Of a stretch of DNA of 5,418 bases, positions 1 to 5,418 are shown one piece after another (the first letter of the stretch is position 1; each line of letters opens with the position of its first letter). Origin of the DNA: Arenibacter sp965652575. Lineage in GTDB: Bacteria > Bacteroidota > Bacteroidia > Flavobacteriales > Flavobacteriaceae. The stretch covers positions 1 through 5,418 of the forward strand of contig CBFGWQ010000229.1 of NCBI GenBank assembly GCA_965652575.1, in the 5' to 3' direction. The position numbers and the translations under genes are program-made. Below the pieces are notes generated by a model. That model saw only the letters and a program-made list of their open reading frames with translations, was not told the origin of the DNA and searched no databases.

Positions 1-10
1 TTAGGTTAGT

Positions 11-53
11 TGAAGGCCGGATAGCTATTATGTTATCCGGTTTTCATTTTTTT
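11..53 (+). terminator. Rho-independent terminator of a + strand unit lying upstream of the window
   Basis: A 7-bp perfect stem CCGGATA (17-23) / TATCCGG (34-40) encloses a 10-nt loop. In RNA it extends outward through two G-U pairs, two A-U pairs, G-C and U-A to about 13 bp (11-23 with 34-46). A run of seven T follows at 47-53, so the polarity is +. The gene it terminates is not in the window; stop codons at 2-4, 7-9 and 11-13 could include its end. The opposite strand has no T run after the stem. Confidence 0.8.
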
Positions 54-83
54 AGGCTTGATCCAAAAAAATACAAATTGCCT

Positions 84-122
84 GCAAACAAAAAAGCCTC
101 AAAAGTCAAAAACTCTTGAAGC
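84..122 (-). terminator. Minus-strand rho-independent terminator beyond the tRNA-Ala fragment
   Basis: Read on the minus strand, arm 122-112 pairs with arm 106-96 around a 5-nt loop. All 11 pairs form in RNA, two of them as G-U wobbles; on the + strand those two positions are A-C mismatches, so the structure only works in the minus direction. Six U (95-90) and a further U-rich stretch follow. It lies just beyond the orphan tRNA-Ala 3' end at 134-152, in the position expected for the terminator of a tRNA gene that is no longer complete. Confidence 0.65.
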
Positions 123-133
123 CCTGTATTTAT

Positions 134-152
134 TGGTGGAGAATACCGGAGT
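134..152 (-). pseudogene. Orphan 3' end of tRNA-Ala (17-bp direct repeat plus encoded CCA)
   Basis: Bases 136-152 are identical to 298-314, the 3' end of the intact tRNA-Ala gene: the acceptor 3' strand and part of the T arm. Identity stops abruptly at 153, and no tRNA-like sequence follows. On the minus strand the fragment reads TCTCC-A-CCA, so this copy encodes the CCA end, while the intact gene is followed by CGA. Together with its own minus-strand terminator this suggests either the original 3' end displaced by site-specific integration into the tRNA gene, or the remains of a tandem tRNA copy. It cannot make a tRNA. Confidence 0.6.
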
Positions 153-168
153 AGTTACATTGCTCCGG
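146..168. repeat. Inverted repeat overlapping the tRNA fragment
   Basis: CCGGAG (146-151) and CTCCGG (163-168) form a 6-bp GC-rich stem with an 11-nt loop. The left arm belongs to the duplicated tRNA 3' end; the right arm does not. No T tract follows on either strand, so it is not a terminator. It may be a leftover of an integrase core-type site, or chance. Confidence 0.35.
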
Positions 169-220
169 ACAATATACTATACTGCAAATGCAATTGGCAA
201 TGTCTGTGACCTTGGCAGTC

Positions 221-267
221 TAAAAACACAAAAGCCACACAAATTTATTCGTGTGGCTTTTTTAGTT
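221..267. terminator. Terminator downstream of tRNA-Ala, bidirectional in form
   Basis: A perfect 10-bp stem AAAGCCACAC (231-240) / GTGTGGCTTT (251-260) has a 10-nt loop. On the minus strand, the direction of the tRNA, the arm ends in four U and is followed by GUGUUUUUA. On the + strand it is followed by further T. It sits 38 bp beyond the tRNA 3' end and probably ends the tRNA-Ala transcript. A second small hairpin (CGCAAT 274-279 / ATTGCG 285-290) lies between it and the tRNA. Confidence 0.7.
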
Positions 268-297
268 TTATAACGCAATATCCAATTGCGCTTGATC

Positions 298-375
<78 letters not shown>

Positions 376-386
376 TTTGGCTGCCG

Positions 387-417
387 CAAAGAAAATACTT
401 TTTCCAACATAATCAAA
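387..417 (-). promoter_or_regulatory. Putative Bacteroidota-type promoter of tRNA-Ala
   Basis: Minus-strand TTTG (417-414), a 19-nt spacer and TTTCTTTG (394-387) match the Bacteroidota -33/-7 consensus TTTG-N19-TAnnTTTG with one mismatch. A start near 380-382 would leave a leader of roughly 10 nt before the mature tRNA 5' end at 372. A 10-bp palindrome CCAAATTTGG (371-380) covers this leader and the tRNA edge. The element lies between the universal stress stop codon and the tRNA. The call rests on consensus and spacing only. Confidence 0.5.
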
Positions 418-444
418 GTACAATTTCAGCTAATTCCAAATTTT

Positions 445-1242
445 TTAGTCTTTCTTTACGCTTAAGACCAAAACAGGTACCGGGGCATAAAATTCGGATT
501 TAAGAATAGTGTTCCTTTCCCATAATTTTTTAAAAAACCCTCTTTTTCTCCTAAAAACACATAATAAGTCGGGGTGTTTTGCTTCAAAATGCTGTAAAAC
601 CCCCAAATAGGTGGATGGGTTTTCAGATTGGGTAAGTTCGGAACTCAGGCCCATTAAGGACATGTTTATTTTAAGATCCTCCTTGGTGTAGCCCGGTGTC
701 TTTACAAATAACAGGCTTACCTTGGAATCAAATTTCTCCTTAACTTCTATTAAGGGGTTTAAAATGCTCTTCTGCTTTAATACTCCGGATTTAAAGGCCG
801 TCAAGATGGTTTTGAAGGGTTTGAAAACGGTCCCTTTGGGTACGATCAGGGTGGGGATATCGGTTTGTTTTACAATTTTTCCCGAAGTATTTCCCAAATA
901 ATATTCCTCCTGTATGTCATTACTTCTAGGCGCCAAAATAATGAGATCTATCCCTAGGTCCCTATCAATATCTTTAAGTCCGTCAACAATATCGCCGTTA
1001 TAGGTGGCTATCTTAATATTAATATTCCTTGCATCTACCTTTTCAATGACCCCCTTTATATGTTCTTTGGTAAGTTCGTCCAGTTTTTCCCGGATATTGG
1101 CCAGACTGCTTGCACTGGCACTAACACTAAATACTTCCATTACATATATGTTGGAGTCAAATTCGGTAGCAAAATCTACCGCATATTGTAATGTTTCATG
1201 GGCATTTTCAGAAGTTCCAATGGGAACAAGGATATTTTGCAT
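445..1242 (-). CDS. Universal stress protein, tandem UspA-type domains
   Basis: This 265-residue cytoplasmic protein carries two Usp folds, as is common in Bacteroidota. Domain 1 (about 1-136) opens with the typical MQNILVPIGTSE strand and ends with DLIILAPR...YYLGNTSGKIV...TDIPTLIVPKG. Domain 2 (about 141-262) is more diverged, with HPDLLCVF and a closing APVPVLVLSV strand. In ATP-binding Usp proteins the loop reads G-x2-G-x9-G-(S/T). Here the first part of domain 1 is A104-P-R-S and only the G117-N-T-S120 segment looks phosphate-loop-like; domain 2 has lost the motif. ATP binding is therefore doubtful. The start is ATG (1240-1242) with no clear Shine-Dalgarno sequence. It is transcribed away from the GNAT gene; a TATGTTTA box (1310-1303) is a weak -7 candidate without a good -33. 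The role is presumably stress resistance, but the client is unknown. Confidence 0.9.
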   Translation of the reverse strand: MQNILVPIGTSENAHETLQYAVDFATEFDSNIYVMEVFSVSASASSLANIREKLDELTKEHIKGVIEKVDARNINIKIATYNGDIVDGLKDIDRDLGIDLIILAPRSNDIQEEYYLGNTSGKIVKQTDIPTLIVPKGTVFKPFKTILTAFKSGVLKQKSILNPLIEVKEKFDSKVSLLFVKTPGYTKEDLKINMSLMGLSSELTQSENPSTYLGVLQHFEAKHPDLLCVFRRKRGFFKKLWERNTILKSEFYAPVPVLVLSVKKD

Positions 1243-1330
1243 AAGTTCAGTATTAATTGCTTTTAACGCCCCTACTTTTTTGTTGGTCAGACATGGCGTA
1301 GTTAAACATATTGGTTATTGTATTATGAAG

Positions 1331-1354
1331 GAATTCTTTCCCTTTAAAGAATTC
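1331..1354. repeat. Inverted repeat in the divergent intergenic region (possible operator)
   Basis: GAATTCTTT (1331-1339) and AAAGAATTC (1346-1354) are perfect 9-bp inverted arms around a 6-nt centre. The element lies in the 158-bp gap between the divergent universal stress and GNAT genes, 47 bp before the GNAT start. No T run follows, which argues against a terminator. Symmetry and position fit a binding site for a dimeric regulator, but the site matches no motif I can name. Confidence 0.35.
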
Positions 1355-1400
1355 AATTGTTCATGAATAGCATAAATTTACAAATTAAATTCAACCATAC

Positions 1401-1901
1401 ATGATTAGATTGGCAAAGATATCGGAAATTCCGGAAATTTTGAATATTACACGGGCCTGTGCAAAAAGCATGATAGATCGGGGGATCTATCAATGGAACG
1501 ATCATTATCCTTCCGAAGAGGCCTTTAGAAAGGATATTGACCGAAAGGAACTTTATGTTTTGGAGGAAAACGATACAATAATAGGAACCATTGTATTGTC
1601 CACACTAATGGATGAGGAATATGATCCCATTAGTTGGTCAATGCCCAATAACAATAATATTTATATTCACCGTTTGGCAGTACATCCCCAAGAACAAAAA
1701 AAGGGCTATGCCAAGGTTTTAATGGATTTTGCAGAGGATTATGCCCGTAAGGGCGGGTTTATTTCCGTTAGGTTGGATACCTTCAGCAAAAATGCCCGTA
1801 ATAATAAATTTTATCAGGCACGTGGTTATCGGGCAGTTGGGGATATATATTTCCCCAAACAAAGTGTATTTCCCTTCCATTGTTATGAACTAATTTTATA
1901 A
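1401..1901 (+). CDS. GNAT family N-acetyltransferase
   Basis: This 166-residue protein is of normal length for a single GNAT domain, which transfers acetyl from acetyl-CoA to an amine. The start IRLAKISEIPEILNITRAC is the usual beta1-alpha1. Motif A spans about 88-112, with IHRLAVHPQEQKKGYAKVL; its Q97-E-Q-K-K-G102-Y-A104 is the Q/R-x-x-G-x-G/A pyrophosphate loop. The C-terminal part NNKFYQARGYRAVGDI (134-149) is the motif B region with the conserved FY..RGY. The substrate cannot be deduced. ATG at 1401 is well placed. A TAAATTTA box at 1373-1380 resembles the -7 element (one mismatch), but no -33 lies at proper spacing. It is first of the + strand gene run, and the MATE gene follows 12 nt after its stop in the same frame. 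Confidence 0.92.
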   Translation: MIRLAKISEIPEILNITRACAKSMIDRGIYQWNDHYPSEEAFRKDIDRKELYVLEENDTIIGTIVLSTLMDEEYDPISWSMPNNNNIYIHRLAVHPQEQKKGYAKVLMDFAEDYARKGGFISVRLDTFSKNARNNKFYQARGYRAVGDIYFPKQSVFPFHCYELIL

Positions 1902-1913
1902 AATATTCCCTTT

Positions 1914-3248
1914 TTGAGGCAGCCAATAAGTTTTAAAACCATAAATAATCTGGCCATTCCCGCCACTATTGCGGGCATAGCAGAACCCCTACTGTCCATA
2001 ACCGATACGGCCATAGTGGGGAATATTCCCCAAGATGGGATGGAATCCTTGGCAGCGGCAGGTATAGTGGGATCATTTTTGTCCATGTTGATATGGATAT
2101 TGGGCCAGACACGTAGCGCCATTTCCGCTATTATTTCGCAATATTTGGGTGCGGGGCAGTTGGAAAGGGTCAAAACGCTCCCTGCACAGGCCATTTATCT
2201 AAATATTCTGCTTAGTATTGTGATTCTCCTTTCCACCGTTTTTGTCGTGGAGGAAATATTTGTTTTGCTCAACGCTTCCGGCAAAATTTTGGAACTTTGT
2301 ATTTCTTATTATTCCATAAGGGTCTGGGGTTTTCCCCTAACTCTGTTTGTATTTGCGGTTATGGGCATATTTAGGGGTTTGCAGAACACCTATTATCCTA
2401 TGTTGATCGCCATCGCCGGGGCTATATTGAATATAGTGCTGGACCTTATTTTGGTATATGGCGTGGAAGGGCTAATTTCCCCAATGTATTTGGAAGGGGC
2501 GGCCTGGGCCAGTCTAATTGCCCAGGGTATGATGGCCTTAATGGCCTTTGTACTGCTGGTTACAAAAACGAATATAAGCCTTTCCCTAAAATTCCCCCTG
2601 CACCAGGAATTGGGTAGGTTGGTGGTCATGAGCCTAAACCTTTTTGTAAGGGCGCTTGCCTTAAATATGGCCTTAATCTTAGCGGTAAGGGAGGCAACTG
2701 CCTTAGGGGACAAATATATAGGGGCACATACCATAGCCATTAATCTTTGGTTGTTTTCTGCCTTTTTTATTGATGGCTACGGTGCCGCTGGGAATATTAT
2801 GGGCGGTAAGCTATTGGGGGCCGGGAATTATGACGGACTTTGGGAATTGTCCAAAAAAATAATGATGTACGGGTTTGTGATCAGTTTGTTGCTTGCTGCA
2901 ATGGGCTTCCTGTTCTATAAGCCTATTGGACGTATATTTTCCAATGATCCAACGGTATTACAGGCCTTCTATTCTATATTTTTTATCCTTATCCTGGGAA
3001 TTCCCATGAACATGGTCGCCTTTGTTTTTGACGGACTTTTTAAAGGTTTGGGAGAAATGAAATACCTTAGGAATGTGCTATTGGCCGCCACTTTTCTCGG
3101 TTTTGTTCCTATGCTTTTCCTTGGTAAGTTCCTGGGGTGGGGCCTATATGGAATTTGGATCGCCTTTACGCTTTGGATGTTTATTAGGGGCGGGGCATTG
3201 GTGTGGAAATTTAGGCGAAAGTTTCGTCCGCTTCTCCAAAACGTGTAA
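1914..3248 (+). CDS. MATE family efflux transporter, DinF-like
   Basis: This 444-residue inner-membrane protein shows about 12 hydrophobic segments in two halves, the usual MATE length and topology. These proteins export organic cations or drugs in exchange for H+ or Na+. The N-terminal stretch LAIPATIAGIAEPLLSITDTAIVG (13-36) carries the conserved proline and the DTA.VG signature of DinF-type members. FFIDGYGAAGNIMGGKLLGAG (284-304) is the matching signature of the second half, with N294 where many DinF proteins have Glu. The substrate is unknown. No in-frame ATG exists before the conserved N-terminus, and the in-frame upstream stop is the GNAT TAA at 1899-1901. Initiation is therefore at TTG 1914, or possibly ATT 1905, probably coupled to GNAT translation. 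Confidence 0.93.
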   Translation: MRQPISFKTINNLAIPATIAGIAEPLLSITDTAIVGNIPQDGMESLAAAGIVGSFLSMLIWILGQTRSAISAIISQYLGAGQLERVKTLPAQAIYLNILLSIVILLSTVFVVEEIFVLLNASGKILELCISYYSIRVWGFPLTLFVFAVMGIFRGLQNTYYPMLIAIAGAILNIVLDLILVYGVEGLISPMYLEGAAWASLIAQGMMALMAFVLLVTKTNISLSLKFPLHQELGRLVVMSLNLFVRALALNMALILAVREATALGDKYIGAHTIAINLWLFSAFFIDGYGAAGNIMGGKLLGAGNYDGLWELSKKIMMYGFVISLLLAAMGFLFYKPIGRIFSNDPTVLQAFYSIFFILILGIPMNMVAFVFDGLFKGLGEMKYLRNVLLAATFLGFVPMLFLGKFLGWGLYGIWIAFTLWMFIRGGALVWKFRRKFRPLLQNV

Positions 3249-3274
3249 ATTTGAAATATCACTAAGATAGTAAT

Positions 3275-4045
3275 ATGGGCACTACCAGATCTAATGGAAG
3301 TTTATACACCAATATTGTAAATGGTATAGCCACCGTAGAATTTGGACATCCTGCCGGTAATTCATTTGTATTGGAACTGCTGGAAAGGCTTACAAAGACT
3401 TTGGGGGAATTGTCCAATAATGATGAAGTGTCTGTAATTGTATTAAAATCCGAAGGGGATAGAACTTTCTGTGCCGGAGCCTCCCTTGATGAATTATTGG
3501 AAGTGGACAATCTGTCCGAAGGAAAAATATTCTTCAGCGGGTTTGCCCATCTTATCAATGCCATGCGGACCTGTAAAAAGCTCATCGTGGGCAGGGTGCA
3601 GGGAAAGGCCGTTGGTGGCGGGGTTGGAATTATAGCGGCATGCGATTATGTATTTGCCTTGGAGGCGGCCTCCATACGGTTGTCCGAACTTAGCATAGGC
3701 ATTGCACCCTTGGTGATCGCACCGGCGGTACAACGGAAAATTGGTGTTGCCGCCCTATCGGAACTGTCGCTTTCCCCCAACGAGTGGAAAAATGCCTATT
3801 GGGCACAAGAGAAGGGTTTGTTTTCAAAGGTCTTTGGTAAACAGGGAGAAATGGACAGGGAACTGGAAATTTTCACGGAAAAATTGGCCAAGTATCATCC
3901 GGAGGCTATGGAAGAATGGAAAAAAGTGCTTTGGGAAGGTACCGGACATTGGGATACTTTATTGACCAACCGGGCAGAAATAACCGGCCGTTTGGCCATT
4001 TCCGAAGAAACCAGGAAGGCGTTGGAAAAATTCAAAAATAACTAG
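3275..4045 (+). CDS. Enoyl-CoA hydratase/isomerase (crotonase) family protein
   Basis: This 256-residue cytoplasmic protein has the size of a single crotonase domain. The oxyanion-hole segments are FCAGASLDEL (65-74) and GKAVGGGVGIIAACDY (110-125), as in acyl-CoA hydratases and isomerases. The acid/base glutamate equivalent to rat Glu164 is present as E138 in LSELSIGIAP, but the Glu144 position is G118. GGGVG..AACD together with SEL..GIAP..I.P resembles bacterial methylglutaconyl-CoA hydratases of leucine catabolism (LiuC type). That assignment is inference; no other leucine pathway gene is visible. ATG at 3275 lies 26 nt after the MATE stop. The TAG stop is directly followed by the ATG of the DUF4199 gene in the same frame, which suggests coupled translation. 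Confidence 0.92.
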   Translation: MGTTRSNGSLYTNIVNGIATVEFGHPAGNSFVLELLERLTKTLGELSNNDEVSVIVLKSEGDRTFCAGASLDELLEVDNLSEGKIFFSGFAHLINAMRTCKKLIVGRVQGKAVGGGVGIIAACDYVFALEAASIRLSELSIGIAPLVIAPAVQRKIGVAALSELSLSPNEWKNAYWAQEKGLFSKVFGKQGEMDRELEIFTEKLAKYHPEAMEEWKKVLWEGTGHWDTLLTNRAEITGRLAISEETRKALEKFKNN

Positions 4046-4525
4046 ATGATGGGAAAGTTCCGTATTGAAATTAAGTGGGCCATTATCTTTGCATTGGCCA
4101 CCCTGCTCTGGATGGTCTTTGAGAAATCTATGGGCTGGCACGATGTACTTATTGAAAAGCACGCCATATATACCAATTTTTTTGCCATCATTGCCATAGC
4201 AGTCTACGTATTGGCCCTGTTGGACAAAAGAAAGGTGGATTATAATGGAAAAATGGGTTGGAAACAGGGATTTATCAGCGGTATTGTTCTAAGCGTAATC
4301 ATTGCCGTAATAAGTCCCATTACACAATATATTACCAGTACTTTTATTACACCCGAATATTTTACGAATGTTATTAATTTTGTAGTGGATTCGGGCAAAA
4401 TGGATCGGGAAGCCGCGGAGAGTTACTTTAATTTAAAGAGTTATATACTTCAAAGCCTTTTTGGTGCATTGACCATGGGAATCGTTACTTCGGCGATTGT
4501 GGCGTTTTTTGTGAGGAAGCAATAA
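4046..4525 (+). CDS. DUF4199 domain-containing four-helix membrane protein
   Basis: This 159-residue protein is predicted to sit in the inner membrane with four hydrophobic helices at about 10-26, 43-60, 75-95 and 136-156. A polar segment of about 40 residues lies between helices 3 and 4. The pattern LWMVFEKSMGWHD...H.IYTNFFAI....Y.LALLDKR, a central GWKQGFISG and a C-terminal FGALTMGIVTSAIVAFF matches the DUF4199 family, which is widespread in Bacteroidota and of unknown function. The ATG abuts the crotonase TAG with no gap and is followed by a second ATG (4049-4051), so either could be used. It probably shares a transcript with the preceding genes. Confidence 0.88.
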   Translation: MMGKFRIEIKWAIIFALATLLWMVFEKSMGWHDVLIEKHAIYTNFFAIIAIAVYVLALLDKRKVDYNGKMGWKQGFISGIVLSVIIAVISPITQYITSTFITPEYFTNVINFVVDSGKMDREAAESYFNLKSYILQSLFGALTMGIVTSAIVAFFVRKQ

Positions 4526-4563
4526 CCGGCATTGTCCGGCGTTTTATTTTTTAAACTTTTAAT

Positions 4564-4677
4564 ATGGATATTTTATCGTTTTTGAACGGGAATTTTGTTT
4601 TCCCCCTATTGGCCTTGGTGTTATTGGTAGTTTATTTTGTGAATCGAATTAAAAACAATAGAAAATACAAAAGATAA
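4564..4677 (+). CDS. Small single-helix membrane protein (37 aa)
   Basis: An ATG at 4564-4566 opens a 37-codon frame ending in TAA at 4675-4677. The product starts MDILSFLNGNF, continues with a hydrophobic segment VFPLLALVLLVVYFV (about 12-26) and ends with a strongly basic tail (NRIKNNRKYKR). This is the layout of a single-pass protein with a positive cytoplasmic C-terminus. It begins 38 nt after the DUF4199 stop on the same strand and ends 5 nt before the stop of the convergent oxygenase gene, filling an otherwise empty gap. I do not recognise a family. Hydrophobic-then-basic order and snug placement favour a real gene, but it is short enough to be chance. Confidence 0.55.
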   Translation: MDILSFLNGNFVFPLLALVLLVVYFVNRIKNNRKYKR

Positions 4678-4682
4678 GCAGG

Positions 4683-5327
4683 TTATCTGGTCTTTAACCA
4701 GCCGGTGATACTCAACCGTTCGCGATGGGCAGGTTTTACCTCGTGTTCCAATTCCTGACTTTCAAAGATAACGACCCTTCCAGGAAAGGGGGCAATATGT
4801 TTTGCCTCTTCGCCATGTTCTGTGGGGATGTACAGCACCAGTTCACCACCGTCTTTTTCCGGTATCCAGTCCGGTTCATTTAGATAGCAGACCATAGAGA
4901 GTTTACGCCGGTCGTCATTCTGAAAGGTATCCAAATGTCTTTTGTAAAAAGTGCCTTCAGGATATAGGGCATAGTGAAATTCTTTGAACAGGATTCCCAT
5001 AAAACAGGTCTTGTTCAGATAATGGGCCAATTCATTTATTTTCAGAAAAAATTGCTGCTCCGGTACATCCTTACTGCTTTCATCCATCCATAGGATAAAA
5101 TCGCCACGGATCGCTTTTATGATCAATTCGTTGACACGATTTCCAATGGCCGCTTTTTTAAACTGCTCCCCTTCATATTTGGCCAATAGGGAATTACGCA
5201 ATTGGGCCACCTCTTCCGGGGAGAAGAAATTGTCTACAATACTGTATTTCTGTGTCAGGATATCCTCTATCACTTTTTCAAAAAGGGGGTTCTCCTTAAA
5301 CTCCAGTTGTTCAAATAGTTCTGCCAA
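4683..5327 (-). CDS. 2-oxoglutarate/Fe(II)-dependent oxygenase, prolyl hydroxylase (EGLN/SM-20-like) type
   Basis: This 214-residue cytoplasmic protein has the P4Hc double-stranded beta-helix in its C-terminal half. The Fe(II) triad is H131-L-D133 (in YKRHLDTF) and H195 (in LEHEVKPA). R204, in RLSITGW, is the likely 2-oxoglutarate anchor. LYPEGTFYKRHLDTF..DDRRKLSMVCYLNEPDW...DGGEL closely parallels the core of animal HIF prolyl hydroxylases and bacterial relatives; the Pseudomonas homologue hydroxylates EF-Tu. A protein-prolyl hydroxylase is thus plausible, but the substrate is inferred. The start is TTG at 5325-5327: the frame is open further upstream but has no ATG, homologue-like sequence starts here, and a -7 box lies 24 bp upstream. 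It converges on the 37-aa gene with a 5-nt gap. Confidence 0.88.
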   Translation of the reverse strand: MAELFEQLEFKENPLFEKVIEDILTQKYSIVDNFFSPEEVAQLRNSLLAKYEGEQFKKAAIGNRVNELIIKAIRGDFILWMDESSKDVPEQQFFLKINELAHYLNKTCFMGILFKEFHYALYPEGTFYKRHLDTFQNDDRRKLSMVCYLNEPDWIPEKDGGELVLYIPTEHGEEAKHIAPFPGRVVIFESQELEHEVKPAHRERLSITGWLKTR

Positions 5328-5350
5328 TCTTATACGGTTTAAAAATCGGA

Positions 5351-5358
5351 CAAAAATA
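5351..5358 (-). promoter_or_regulatory. Putative -7 promoter element of the oxygenase gene
   Basis: The minus strand reads TATTTTTG (5358-5351), a perfect match to the Bacteroidota -7 consensus TAnnTTTG. The -33 region is poor; a TGTG about 22 nt upstream is the best candidate. Transcription would start near 5345, giving a leader of about 18 nt before the TTG start at 5327, which supports that start. Confidence 0.45.
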
Positions 5359-5418
5359 GATGAAAATACAATTCGTTTTACACATAGTGTTAAGTGTACC
5401 TTAATTGTTCCTATCCTA

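Noticed and set aside
58..273. 71-codon open frame on the + strand
   Set aside because: It runs across a minus-strand terminator, the tRNA fragment and the 231-260 hairpin, and its low-complexity product has no recognisable fold. The bases are explained by RNA features.
1004..1366. 120-codon + strand frame opposite the universal stress gene
   Set aside because: It lies mostly antisense to a well-supported Usp gene and has no family features; its tail just covers the intergenic region.
1883..2194. Minus-strand frame over the GNAT/MATE junction
   Set aside because: Antisense to the conserved MATE N-terminus with no domain of its own. The same holds for 2393-2740, 2969-3262, 3262-3585, 3494-3733 and 3959-4162.
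3073..3270. + strand frame inside the MATE gene
   Set aside because: A different-frame shadow of the transporter C-terminus; the same applies to 3741-3965 inside the crotonase gene.
4526..4552. CCGG-6-CCGG hairpin followed by T runs after DUF4199
   Set aside because: The stem is only 4 bp with mismatched flanks, too weak to call a terminator; it may cause mild pausing before the 37-aa gene.
4687..4701. CTGGT-CTTTA-ACCAG hairpin at the convergent gene ends
   Set aside because: It lies inside the oxygenase C-terminal codons, has a 5-bp stem and no T tract on either strand.
5360..5404. 14-codon + strand frame MKIQFVLHIVLSVP
   Set aside because: Very short, with no context beyond the window; it overlaps the promoter region of the oxygenase and is likely chance.

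Overview
The window looks like chromosomal DNA of a marine-type Flavobacteriaceae (Bacteroidota). The grounds are moderate-to-low GC, AT-rich intergenic DNA, little sign of Shine-Dalgarno sequences, promoter-like sites of the Bacteroidota type (TTTG, about 19 nt, TAnnTTTG) and a DUF4199 membrane protein, a family typical of this phylum. No genus can be named from the sequence alone.

Left part (1-444): a strong rho-independent terminator closes a + strand unit lying outside the window. A tRNA-Ala(GGC) gene follows on the minus strand, with a recognisable promoter upstream and a hairpin terminator downstream. About 160 bp further left lies a 17-bp exact copy of the 3' end of the same tRNA. This copy is followed by an encoded CCA and by its own minus-strand terminator. 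It reads either as the displaced tRNA 3' end left by an integrated element that has since been lost, or as the stump of a tandem tRNA copy. This is the most interesting structure in the window.

Middle (445-4677): a minus-strand two-domain universal stress protein diverges from a compact + strand gene run across a 158-bp intergenic region holding a 9+9 bp inverted repeat. The run encodes a GNAT acetyltransferase, a DinF-like MATE exporter, a crotonase-fold enoyl-CoA hydratase/isomerase, a DUF4199 four-helix membrane protein and a previously uncalled 37-residue single-helix membrane protein. Gaps are 12, 26, 0 and 38 nt, so one transcript is likely. At two junctions (GNAT/MATE and crotonase/DUF4199) the neighbours share a reading frame and are separated by a single stop codon. 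The genes have no obvious common pathway; this looks like a housekeeping or stress operon rather than a defined system.

Right part (4678-5418): a minus-strand 2-oxoglutarate/Fe(II) oxygenase of the prolyl-4-hydroxylase/EGLN-like type ends 5 bp from the small protein gene (tail to tail). It appears to start at a TTG codon just below a perfect TAnnTTTG element.

I see no CRISPR array, transposase, toxin-antitoxin pair or clear defence system.
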